A DNA stretch of 32,812 nucleotides from Chloroflexota bacterium. Its GTDB lineage: Bacteria > Chloroflexota > Anaerolineae > Anaerolineales > DRMV01. Below the pieces are notes generated by a model. That model had not been told where the DNA came from. It did no database searches and saw only the letters and a program-made list of their open reading frames with translations. Positions within the stretch are counted from its first letter, which is position 1. The number at the start of each line of letters is the position of its first letter. Location: positions 1-32,812 of the forward strand of contig JAADFA010000039.1 of NCBI GenBank assembly GCA_013153135.1, read 5' to 3'. Both the position numbers and the translations under genes were made by a program. This document shows positions 7,423 through 14,718 of the stretch, one piece after another.

Positions 7423-8723
7423 AGTACTGGGAACGTCTGTACCACGAACGCATGACCACCGCGGAGGACGCAGTTCGGGTGATCCAATCCGGGCAGCGGG
7501 TATTTTTGACGGGCAATTGTTCCGTGCCCCAAACCCTGGTGCATGCGTTGGTGCAGCGGGCGCGCGCGGGCGAGATCGAGGACGTGGAGCTGGTGCAGGT
7601 GCTCACCGTGGGTGACGCGGAGTACGTGAGCCCGGACCTGGAAGGACGCATCCGGGTCAATACGCTGTTCATCAGCGCGAACGTGCGCCAGGCTGTGCAC
7701 GAGGGCCGCGCGGACTTCACGCCTATCTTCCTGAGCGAAATCCCGGCGCTCTTTCGCAGTGGCGAGCTCCCGCTGGACGTGGCCTTGATCCACGTGTCGC
7801 CGCCTGATGAGCACGGGTTCTGCTCGTTCGGCGTTGAGGTCGGCATTACCAAGCCCGCGGCCGAATCCGCGCGCATTGTCATTGCGGAAGTCAACGACCG
7901 CATGCCGCGCACCCTGGGCGATTCCTTCATTCACGTCTCCAAGATCGACTACTTCGTGCCCGTCTCTTACCCCTTGCCCGAGTTGCCCCAGGGTCAGCCT
8001 GGCGAGGTGCAAAAACGCATCGCGGAGCACATCGCAGACCTCATCCCCGATGGCGCGACGTTGCAGCTGGGTATCGGCGGCATCCCGGACGCGGTCTTGC
8101 TGTACCTGGAAGACAAGCGCGACCTGGGCATTCATACCGAGCTCTTTTCCGATGGCGTGGTCACGTTGGTCGAGAAAGGCGTCATCACCAACGAGCGCAA
8201 GACCCTGCACCGGGGCAAAATCATCGCGGGCTTCGTGCTTGGCTCCCAGAAACTCTACGACTTTGTGGATAACAACGCGATGGTGGAGTTTCATCCCACG
8301 GACTACGTCAATGACCCCTTCGTCATTGCGCAGAATGACAATATGGTGGCCATCAATTCGGCCATTGAGGTGGACCTGACGGGGCAGGTGTGCGCGGATT
8401 CCATCGGCCACCGTTTTTACAGCGGTGTGGGTGGTCAGGTAGATTTCATCCGGGGTGCGGCGCGCAGTAAAGGCGGCAAGCCCATTATCGCGCTGCCCTC
8501 CACGGCCAAAGGGGGCACCATTTCCCGCATTGTCGCGACTCTCAAGCCAGGTGCGGGTGTGACTACCACGCGTAACGACGTGCACTATGTGGTGACCGAG
8601 TACGGCGTCGCGTACCTGCATGGCAAAACCATCCGGCAGCGGGTTCAAGCGTTGATCAACATCGCGCATCCGGATTTTCGTGCGGATTTGCGGCGCGAGG
8701 CCAGGCGGTTGGGTTATTTGTGA
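7419..8723 (+). CDS. Acyl-CoA transferase/hydrolase (4-hydroxybutyrate CoA-transferase-like)
   Basis: 434 residues, belonging to the acetyl-CoA hydrolase/transferase family (cat1/4-hydroxybutyrate CoA-transferase type). Two related domains are visible: residues about 1-190 with SPPDEHGFCSFG, and about 195-430 with GIGGIPDAV and HTELFSDG, whose Glu241 is the likely catalytic carboxylate that forms the glutamyl-CoA intermediate. YSGVGGQVDF and IALPSTAKGG are family hallmarks. It would exchange CoA between acetyl-CoA (or another acyl-CoA) and a carboxylic acid. Translational coupling with the upstream amino-acid dehydrogenase suggests a shared route, for example activation of the acid left after deamination, but the substrate is not shown by the sequence. 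A strong terminator follows. Confidence 0.88.
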   Translation: MKYWERLYHERMTTAEDAVRVIQSGQRVFLTGNCSVPQTLVHALVQRARAGEIEDVELVQVLTVGDAEYVSPDLEGRIRVNTLFISANVRQAVHEGRADFTPIFLSEIPALFRSGELPLDVALIHVSPPDEHGFCSFGVEVGITKPAAESARIVIAEVNDRMPRTLGDSFIHVSKIDYFVPVSYPLPELPQGQPGEVQKRIAEHIADLIPDGATLQLGIGGIPDAVLLYLEDKRDLGIHTELFSDGVVTLVEKGVITNERKTLHRGKIIAGFVLGSQKLYDFVDNNAMVEFHPTDYVNDPFVIAQNDNMVAINSAIEVDLTGQVCADSIGHRFYSGVGGQVDFIRGAARSKGGKPIIALPSTAKGGTISRIVATLKPGAGVTTTRNDVHYVVTEYGVAYLHGKTIRQRVQALINIAHPDFRADLRREARRLGYL

Positions 8724-8767
8724 GGTCGCGGCCTTGAGCTCGAGCTGCAGGTAATCACGGGCGAAAG

Positions 8768-8803
8768 GAACGGGACGGGGCCCCATCGGGCCCCGTCCCG
8801 TTC
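8768..8803. terminator. Bidirectional hairpin terminator
   Basis: Perfect 16-base-pair stem (8768-8783 with 8788-8803) and a 4-base CATC loop. It sits between the convergent CoA-transferase and TadG-like genes. There is no long T run on either side, so termination may rely on stem strength alone. Confidence 0.8.
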
Positions 8804-8845
8804 TGTGGAAGGGAAGGTCGGTGGTGAGGGAGGGAGGGGTATGCC

Positions 8846-10126
8846 TTACTTGGCCATCTCCAGCACTGGGGGCTGGCTATACCATACGCTTGGGTCGTAG
8901 CGTAAGGTCAGGCCCGCCTCGCCCCGCAGATCCAGGGAATAGCAGATGAGTTGCGCGTGCACGTTGGTTTCCGAGGTGCCCGAGAAGTGGCATTTATCAA
9001 ATTCGGCGCCGCCGGTTACTAGCGCGTTAGGCGCGAAGATGGTGCCCGAAATCGCCGAGTCGGGCGTGCCAGAGATGAAGACCTGGCTGTTGCCCGGGTC
9101 GTTCATGTAAACCAACATTCCGTGCCACTCCTGGCCGTTGGCGTCGACCAGGTGGGTGGGCGCGCTCACGTTGAAGCCCAGCGTACCCTCCAGCTTGAAG
9201 TCTCCTTCGGTGATGTAGAACATCACGCCCTGGCCTTCGACGCGGCCGCCAGTGGCGAGGAACTCGCCCCGCAGGCAGTAGAGGCCGGGCTCCAGGGTGA
9301 CCCGGACGCGGGCACCGGTGATCCAAATGCGGTCATAGGTGCCAGGCGAGAGGGTGACGTCGCCATCGTTGACACTGATGTGGACCGCTCCATAGTCCGG
9401 TCCGGAGCATGCGGGCTCGGGCAGGGTAGGCACCTGGATGGGCGCGACGCCGGTGACAGGGGTGGGCGAGATGGTCCCCGGACCGGCCTGGAAGTAGCCG
9501 CCCACGATGTGGATCCAGTCGCTGCTCACCTGGATGGCGCCTGTACCCCACATGGCTGCGCTGCACGAGGCATTGACGAAGATGCCTCCCTGGACGTCGA
9601 GCTCGGGGTTGCCGGTGACCTTGAGGCCGGGGCACACGTCTTGGCCCGTGGTGACCAGGGTGTAGCCCCAGAACATGGGTTGCGCGGGCCGGGCCCGGCT
9701 TTGCGCTTCGGCCTGGATGCCAGGGTCACCAGGGTAGACGAGCTGGATGAGGGCAGGGGGCACGTGGTCCTCGATGGTGACGGTCGTGTAGTAATACACG
9801 CCATCGGGCTCAGTCTGACGCTCGATGGTGACAGTTACCTTGGTGTCCTCGTCATTCGTGTAGCCATACTCTGCTGCGCGTTCCAGCGCGGCTGTTCGCG
9901 CGGCTTCCTCGGCCGCGGGGCCGATGGTTCCGTCGCTCAGCAACGGTGAGCGCACGATGACAAAGCCCGCAGCCATCGCGGCTGCGTCGGCGGCGCTTTG
10001 CGCGTTCCGCTTCGCGACGTACAACCGACCGCCATCAACAGCCAGTCCGGTCATAGCCAACAAACCCAACATACCAACGACAAATAAAATGATTGCCTGT
10101 CCACGCGTACGGTGTTTCCGCACCAT
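8846..10126 (-). CDS. TadG-like Flp pilus-assembly protein
   Basis: 426 residues. The N-terminus RGQAIILFVVGMLGLLAMTGLAVDGGRLYVAKRNAQSAADAAAMA is the hallmark of the TadE/TadG N-terminal module: a single membrane helix followed by an Ala-rich amphipathic segment. The remainder is an extracellular region rich in Gly, Thr and Pro, with repeated beta-strand-like units (DVTLSPGTYDRIWITG, EGQGVMFYITEGDF, SGTIFAPNALVTGG), as in TadG-like proteins with a C-terminal beta-solenoid-like domain. Start at 10126 is set by a TGAGGAGG just upstream; a longer frame with an unlikely basic, Cys-rich leader is rejected. It is the last gene of a three-gene pseudopilin operon. The pilus ATPase and platform genes are not in the window. 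Confidence 0.82.
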   Translation of the reverse strand: MVRKHRTRGQAIILFVVGMLGLLAMTGLAVDGGRLYVAKRNAQSAADAAAMAAGFVIVRSPLLSDGTIGPAAEEAARTAALERAAEYGYTNDEDTKVTVTIERQTEPDGVYYYTTVTIEDHVPPALIQLVYPGDPGIQAEAQSRARPAQPMFWGYTLVTTGQDVCPGLKVTGNPELDVQGGIFVNASCSAAMWGTGAIQVSSDWIHIVGGYFQAGPGTISPTPVTGVAPIQVPTLPEPACSGPDYGAVHISVNDGDVTLSPGTYDRIWITGARVRVTLEPGLYCLRGEFLATGGRVEGQGVMFYITEGDFKLEGTLGFNVSAPTHLVDANGQEWHGMLVYMNDPGNSQVFISGTPDSAISGTIFAPNALVTGGAEFDKCHFSGTSETNVHAQLICYSLDLRGEAGLTLRYDPSVWYSQPPVLEMAK

Positions 10127-10145
10127 GATCAACCTCCTCATCAAT

Positions 10146-10577
10146 TTAGGGCGTTCCTGTAGGGCAAAGGGCCGACGATTGCAGCACCGTTTGCAGTGCG
10201 TCTGCACTTAGGTGCACCGTACCGTCGGGTACAAACGTGCGTGCAAAGGGAAACAGAACCATGTGATCCGTGCTCACCGCAACCTTGACACGGGCACCCG
10301 GGCACGCATGCCCATCCGGAAAGGTGACGTCTACCGTCACTTCGTCTTCAGGTACTAGCGAGCTGAGGGCATCTTTTACGCGATCTTCAATCCCGGGCGT
10401 ATCTGCGGGGTTGATGGCCGCGTACGCCGCACCCTCTTGAGCTGCGTCCGAGAGTGCGGTGTATTTAAACAGCACAAACCCCACATCTACCACACCCGCG
10501 ATGAGCAATAGAAGTAAGGTGAAGAATAGGGTAAATTCCACTAAGGCTTGGCCTGAGGTACGTCGTATCGTCATCAT
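10146..10577 (-). CDS. TadE-like pseudopilin
   Basis: 143 residues. The N-terminus has the TadE pattern RRTSGQALVEFTLFFTLLLLLIAGVVDVGFVLFKYTALSDAAQEGAAYAA: short basic leader, Gly-Gln-Ala-x-x-Glu-Phe, one membrane helix, and then an Ala-rich amphipathic stretch. The E at position 14 corresponds to the conserved Glu of type IV pilin-like N-termini. The rest is a small soluble domain with one Cys pair (CPGARV region and the C-terminal LCPTGT). Two adjacent ATG codons (10577 and 10574) are possible starts; GGAGAGG precedes both. It is 4 bases downstream of the larger TadE-like gene and 19 bases upstream of the TadG-like gene, so one transcript is likely. Confidence 0.8.
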   Translation of the reverse strand: MMTIRRTSGQALVEFTLFFTLLLLLIAGVVDVGFVLFKYTALSDAAQEGAAYAAINPADTPGIEDRVKDALSSLVPEDEVTVDVTFPDGHACPGARVKVAVSTDHMVLFPFARTFVPDGTVHLSADALQTVLQSSALCPTGTP

Positions 10578-10581
10578 GGTT

Positions 10582-11577
10582 TCACCTCTCCAGAAGTCGT
10601 CCCGCCCAACAGTAGTAAAGTCGGTCTAAAGTTTGCGAAAGCTCATCATTGGCAAAGCGGGCGTAGACAGTGATTCGTACGGAATCGCCATGAGCGATTT
10701 CCATGTCCGCGAAATCCCACACGGTGGGATTCGGGTCGGCCGCAGGCAGGTCATCCCAAAGGTAAAAATCCGCGCTAAGCTGGGCATGATAGGATTGTGC
10801 TGGTTGGGTCCAGCTCGGGTTAGGTTCCCAACTCGCGCTTTGGAGTACGCATTGGCGGCCGAGGCTGCGGTAGCCCACGCGCAGGTTAACCGGCGGTAGC
10901 GCGACCGGGGTTGGCGTGTGGGTCGGCGTAGCGGTTGAGGTCGCGGTTGCAGTAGGTGTTGGCGGTGGTGTGGTCGCGGTTGGGGTCGGCGTTATGGTAG
11001 CCGTGGGCGTCGCGGTAGCCGTGGCCGTGTAGGTACTGGTCGGTGTGGCAGTAGCTGTTGGTGTACCTGTTCCGCTCCACACCGCGGGGTGGTCGACGGT
11101 AATTTGGGCCAAGATGGTCCGTTTAGCTGTCGAGCGCAACGTCATCGACACCGAGGGAACCAAGGGAACCCAGGGCTTGTACTCCGCTTCAACGGTTACC
11201 AATACGCGCACACCTTTGGGGTCCGGGATCACGATGCGATCGACACCCGGCGGGCACTCCGCGAACACGGGAGTGTCGGGGCCACGATCGTATTGGATAC
11301 GTATGTCGTCCGGTTCCACACCCACGCTGCGCGCTAAGCGCAGCGCGGCGTCTCGGATACCTGCGCAGTCTTCATAGCGCGGCACCATAGGATCGCGGGG
11401 GCTCGCACCCACCGCGGCTGCATAGCGCGCGGCCTCTCGCGCGCCCATGATGACGGACGCGTACGTCCATACCAGGTGACCGAATTCAAAGAGCCCGGCC
11501 ACGATGAGCAAAACCAACGTGATGACTAGTGCGAACTCCAGTAGAGCTTGTGCGCGCTTAGCATAACGGATCCGCAT
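10582..11577 (-). CDS. TadE-like protein with Thr/Pro-rich stalk and extra C-terminal domain
   Basis: 331 residues, about twice the usual TadE length. Residues about 8-60 match the TadE N-terminus (RAQALLEFALVITLVLLIVAGLFEFGHLVW then an Ala-rich segment). Residues about 60-165 form the usual small globular part. Residues about 168-228 are a low-complexity TATATPTAT-type stalk. Residues about 230-331 form an extra domain with two Cys (GRQC and YYC) and no recognised family. The stalk looks like those in the secreted lipoproteins elsewhere in this window, which suggests the C-terminal domain is displayed away from the membrane. First gene of the pseudopilin operon; a G-rich ribosome binding site is visible, but no convincing -35/-10 pair upstream. 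Confidence 0.8.
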   Translation of the reverse strand: MRIRYAKRAQALLEFALVITLVLLIVAGLFEFGHLVWTYASVIMGAREAARYAAAVGASPRDPMVPRYEDCAGIRDAALRLARSVGVEPDDIRIQYDRGPDTPVFAECPPGVDRIVIPDPKGVRVLVTVEAEYKPWVPLVPSVSMTLRSTAKRTILAQITVDHPAVWSGTGTPTATATPTSTYTATATATPTATITPTPTATTPPPTPTATATSTATPTHTPTPVALPPVNLRVGYRSLGRQCVLQSASWEPNPSWTQPAQSYHAQLSADFYLWDDLPAADPNPTVWDFADMEIAHGDSVRITVYARFANDELSQTLDRLYYCWAGRLLER

Positions 11578-11803
11578 GGTTCGCCCTCGCTCCCCCTATG
11601 GGTGACATTTTGCTGTACTGCAGAACGCATCCTTGGGGTCTGGTGTTACACTTGAATACCATGAGCTTCCTCACATGCTCAGCCATAAGCCCTTTCGGCA
11701 GGTTATGCTCCTATCCCTTATATCCCTGGTAAGTGTGGGAGATCTTATGCCTTGGCTTCGGGTACAATAAAGCCATACTTACTCCCGCCCCGCGAGGTGT
11801 CCC
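11578..11803. other. Divergent intergenic region between tad-like and ribD-like genes
   Basis: 226 bases with no gene. On the plus strand, TACAAT at 11763-11768 is a plausible -10 for the reductase operon but has no good -35. No convincing promoter was found for the minus-strand tad-like operon. Confidence 0.4.
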
Positions 11804-12523
11804 ATGGCCGACCCTGCCCATGATGTTGCCCGAGCGATTGCTGCGTGGTCCGATCCCGCGCGGCCGTTCGTCACCCTGACCTATGCCCAAACTCTCGATG
11901 GCAGCATCGCAGTTCGCCCGGACGTGGGTTTGGCGATAAGCAGCCCCGAAACCAAACGACTCACCCATCGTCTGCGCGCGCGGCACGATGGTATCTTGGT
12001 AGGTGTGGGCACGGTTTTGGCGGATGACCCTAAGCTCACCGCGCGGCGGGTCGGTGGTCCCCATCCGACGCCCATCATTTTGGATAGCCGCCTGCGGACT
12101 CCGCCTACCGCGCGGGTATTTGAACATCCGAAACCGCCCATCATCCTGACCTCCGAAGACGCGGATGACGCTCGCGAATCTGAGTTGATACTCGTAGGTG
12201 CCCGGGTGGTGCGTGTGCCGTCTACGGATGAAGGGCTGGATTTGGCCGCCGCGTTAGCGCGTTTGCGCGCTTTGGGTCTGAAGAGCGTGATGGTCGAAGG
12301 TGGAGCCCAGGTGCTCACGTCGTTTTTGCGCGAACAGCAGGCCCAATGGGCTGTGATCACCATCGCGCCGTATCTGCTCGGCGGCTACAACGCGCTGACC
12401 GGCCTGGTTACTGATCGGGAACCCCCGCCCCTCCGCCTTGAGGCCTATCCCCGCATTGAGCCCGCGACGTGGCGCGGCTATGGTCGGGATATGGTCGTAT
12501 GGGGCCCCTTACAATGGGCTTAA
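11804..12523 (+). CDS. RibD C-terminal (riboflavin pathway reductase) family protein
   Basis: 239 residues matching the reductase half of RibD (dihydrofolate-reductase-like fold). Visible motifs are RPFVTLTYAQTLDGSIA near the N-terminus, HDGILVGVGTVLADDPKLTAR (substrate/NADPH region), PTPIILDSRLRTP and VEGGAQVLTSFL near the C-terminus. The deaminase half of bifunctional RibD is absent. It may be the stand-alone 5-amino-6-(5-phosphoribosylamino)uracil reductase of riboflavin synthesis, which would use NADPH in the cytosol, but stand-alone homologues with other substrates are common, so no symbol is given. The ATG at 11804 follows a modest GCGAGGTG. First gene of a five-gene plus-strand run; no other riboflavin genes are nearby. 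Confidence 0.82.
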   Translation: MADPAHDVARAIAAWSDPARPFVTLTYAQTLDGSIAVRPDVGLAISSPETKRLTHRLRARHDGILVGVGTVLADDPKLTARRVGGPHPTPIILDSRLRTPPTARVFEHPKPPIILTSEDADDARESELILVGARVVRVPSTDEGLDLAAALARLRALGLKSVMVEGGAQVLTSFLREQQAQWAVITIAPYLLGGYNALTGLVTDREPPPLRLEAYPRIEPATWRGYGRDMVVWGPLQWA

Positions 12524-12571
12524 TCGCTTTGGGCATTCCCGCGGTTTCGCGCGGTTTGGTTGGAGGTGACG

Positions 12572-13345
12572 ATGATGGCGTCAGCCCCCCGGTTTTTGTT
12601 GTTACAGGCGCGCAATCCTGATGACCCGGTTCGGGAGAGCGAGCGCCGCGACTTCTTATGGGCGACCGGCCTGCCGGACGAAGCCATCGAGGCCTATGAT
12701 TTGCTGCAGGGACCGCCCCCGCGCAGTCTGTGGCAGCGTTACGATGGCCTCTTCGTTGGCGGGAGCGGTGAGTACAATGTTTCGGATGGCAGCTGTCCCC
12801 ACTTGGATGCTACGTTGGACTTCCTAAATGACCTGATCGCCGCGGGCAAGCCCATGTTTGCGTCATGTTTCGGTTTTCAACTGTTGGCTGTGGCGCTGGG
12901 TGGGCGGGTCGAACGGGATATCAGCCGGACCGAGGTGGGCACCTTCCGCATTTACCTTACGCCTCAAGGTCAGGCCGATGAGCTCTTCGGACGCCTGCCT
13001 CCGGCTTTCGACGCGCAATTGGGGCATAAGGAGCACGTCACCCAATTCCCCAGCGAGCGCGCGGTGCCCCTAGCCTATTCAGACCTATCACCCTATCAGG
13101 CTTTGCGCATCCCAGGCGTGCCTATCTGGGCGACCCAGTTTCACCCCGAGCTCAATCGCGAAAGCAATTTGGGCCGGCTTATGCGTTATCGTGAGGTATA
13201 CGTGCGCACATTGGGTCCTGAAGCCTTTGAGCGCTTGGTAGCCAATTTCCGTGAGAGCCCTGAGGCCAATATGCTCCTTCCGTGGTTCCTGGACCTGGTC
13301 TTCGGCTGGCGTTCGCCGCGTTTGACCTCGAACTCGCGCTCATGA
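12572..13345 (+). CDS. Class I glutamine amidotransferase-like protein
   Basis: About 257 residues with a full class I amidotransferase triad: nucleophile Cys99 in MFASCFGFQLLA, and His191 and Glu193 in ATQFHPELN. The central LGHKEHVTQFP segment resembles GMP-synthase-like stand-alone members. These hydrolyse glutamine, or in related proteins cleave gamma-glutamyl bonds; the acceptor is unknown. The N-terminal extension about LLLQARNPDDPVRESERRDFL is somewhat longer than in GuaA. Start: GGAGG at 12562-12566 precedes two neighbouring ATG codons (12572, 12575); an in-frame TTG at 12560 is rejected because it lies upstream of the ribosome binding site. Only 12 bases separate its stop from the next gene. 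Confidence 0.83.
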   Translation: MMASAPRFLLLQARNPDDPVRESERRDFLWATGLPDEAIEAYDLLQGPPPRSLWQRYDGLFVGGSGEYNVSDGSCPHLDATLDFLNDLIAAGKPMFASCFGFQLLAVALGGRVERDISRTEVGTFRIYLTPQGQADELFGRLPPAFDAQLGHKEHVTQFPSERAVPLAYSDLSPYQALRIPGVPIWATQFHPELNRESNLGRLMRYREVYVRTLGPEAFERLVANFRESPEANMLLPWFLDLVFGWRSPRLTSNSRS

Positions 13346-13357
13346 GGGATAGCCGCG

Positions 13358-14170
13358 ATGCGCGAACCCCTCATCCGCAGCCCGCGTAATCCGCGTATTA
13401 AGGCGGCCCGCCGGTTGAATCGTCCCCGAGCCCGCCGGGAAACAGGCCGTTTTTTGGTCGAGGGCCTTACCCATATTGCAGCCGCGCTGGAGGCCGGTGG
13501 ATGGTTAGAAACTTTATTCTGGGCTCCTGAACGCTTGCGTAGCGCGTTCGGTCAGGATGTGATCGATCGAGCGCGCGCGGCGGGTGTGGAGGTTATCCCG
13601 GTCACGTCTGAGGTGCTTGACGCCCTTTCGCCCAAGGACACGTCCCAGGGTATGGTCGCGGTCGCACGGCAGCGATGGACACGGCTGGACGAGCTCTCGC
13701 CGCACGAGCATTCGTGGCTGGTAGCTATGGTCGCGCCGCAAGACCCGGGCAATGTGGGCACGGTCTTGCGCACCATGGACGCGGCTGGCGCTTCGGCGTG
13801 GGTTCGGCTCGAGGGCGGAACCGATCCCTTTCATCCTACCGCGGTGCGCGCGAGCATGGGCGCGGTGTTTTGGCTCCCTGTGGTCGATGCGCGGTGGTCG
13901 GATTTCGTTGTCTGGGCCCGGCCGCGCGGTTATGTGCTGTATGGGTCCTCGGCCCACGCGGCTCAGACGTATCGCTCGCTTCATTATCAACGGCCGCGGG
14001 TCCTGGTGTTAGGCAACGAGCGCACCGGCTTGACGCCCGAACAGCGCGCGGCTTGTCACCACGTGGTACGCATTCCTATGGTGGGACGGGTGCGCTCGCT
14101 GAATGTGGCTGTGGCCGCGGGGCTGTTGCTTTACGCGATGCGTGAGCTCGAGGCTGGGCAGGAGGCATGA
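13358..14170 (+). CDS. SpoU/TrmH-family RNA 2'-O-methyltransferase
   Basis: 270 residues. The N-terminal part has the SpoU substrate-binding domain (LIRSPRNPRIKAARRL, RFLVEGLTHIAAAL), followed by the knotted methyltransferase domain with the three family motifs: QDPGNVGTVLRTMDAAG (128-144), LGNERTGL (218-225) and IPMVGRVRSLNVAVAAGLLLY (239-259). It uses S-adenosylmethionine to methylate a ribose 2'-OH in rRNA or tRNA; the domain order is that of rRNA Gm enzymes such as RlmB, but the target base cannot be told. The stop overlaps the following lipoprotein start (ATGA). Together with tgt downstream, it gives this operon an RNA-modification flavour. Confidence 0.92.
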   Translation: MREPLIRSPRNPRIKAARRLNRPRARRETGRFLVEGLTHIAAALEAGGWLETLFWAPERLRSAFGQDVIDRARAAGVEVIPVTSEVLDALSPKDTSQGMVAVARQRWTRLDELSPHEHSWLVAMVAPQDPGNVGTVLRTMDAAGASAWVRLEGGTDPFHPTAVRASMGAVFWLPVVDARWSDFVVWARPRGYVLYGSSAHAAQTYRSLHYQRPRVLVLGNERTGLTPEQRAACHHVVRIPMVGRVRSLNVAVAAGLLLYAMRELEAGQEA

Positions 14171-14718
14171 CCGTGCGTTGGTGGGTGTGGTTCGCGCTTG
14201 GCCTGCTTGGATTGGGTATCGCGTGCCAGGCAAAGGGAACGCTTTCGCCTTCTGAGCCCCTCGCGTCGCAGACGTTGCCCCAGGCTACGGTCGTGCCCTT
14301 GCCCACGCGACCGGTCCCCGACCCGCGTACGGCCACCGCCTCGCGGCCGAACTTTGAGGCCCGAGCTACGCCTTCCCCCAGCCCAACGGCTGCACTTTCG
14401 ACCTCGTTCACGCCGCCACCTCCGCCGTTGCCCTGGCCCAAGGATGCGACGCCGCAAGCCGGACTGCCTGGGGTATGGCTCGCGGTGTGGCCCCAGGGCG
14501 ATTTTGACGCGGCGCGCGCGTTTTACGACGACTTGGTCGAAACGGGACAGGCGCGCATCCTCGCGACGTATGGCCCCAAGGGGTACGGCTACCTTTATTT
14601 GCTCGTGGAAGATCAAACCACCACGCGGTGGCGCGTGTTTGTGACATTGCGCCGCGAAGGTGGCGTGGATATTACCCTTATGAGCGATGTAACTCCCTCG
14701 CCTCAGGAGACGCCATGA
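14167..14718 (+). CDS. Small putative lipoprotein with Pro/Thr-rich linker
   Basis: 183 residues. An N-terminal hydrophobic segment ending LGLGIAC (Cys20) is a plausible though not ideal lipobox, so export and lipid anchoring are likely. Residues about 21-95 are a low-complexity Pro/Ser/Thr linker. The C-terminal 90 residues look folded: GVWLAVWPQGDFDAARAFYDDLVETGQARILATYGPKGYGYLYLLVEDQ. I do not recognise the family. It overlaps the methyltransferase stop by ATGA and the tgt start by ATGA, so all three are translationally coupled, although a lipoprotein has no obvious functional link to RNA modification. Confidence 0.72.
   Translation: MTVRWWVWFALGLLGLGIACQAKGTLSPSEPLASQTLPQATVVPLPTRPVPDPRTATASRPNFEARATPSPSPTAALSTSFTPPPPPLPWPKDATPQAGLPGVWLAVWPQGDFDAARAFYDDLVETGQARILATYGPKGYGYLYLLVEDQTTTRWRVFVTLRREGGVDITLMSDVTPSPQETP

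Noticed and set aside
7395..8786. 463-residue minus-strand open frame opposite the CoA-transferase gene
   Set aside because: Antisense shadow of a confidently identified gene; it also runs into the terminator hairpin at 8768-8803.
10900..11090. Tandem DNA repeat rich in GCGGTAGCCGTGGCC-like units
   Set aside because: This is the coding sequence of the Thr/Pro stalk in the TadE-like protein, so the repetition is explained by the protein sequence; the same holds for about 31960-32000 and 32400-32470.
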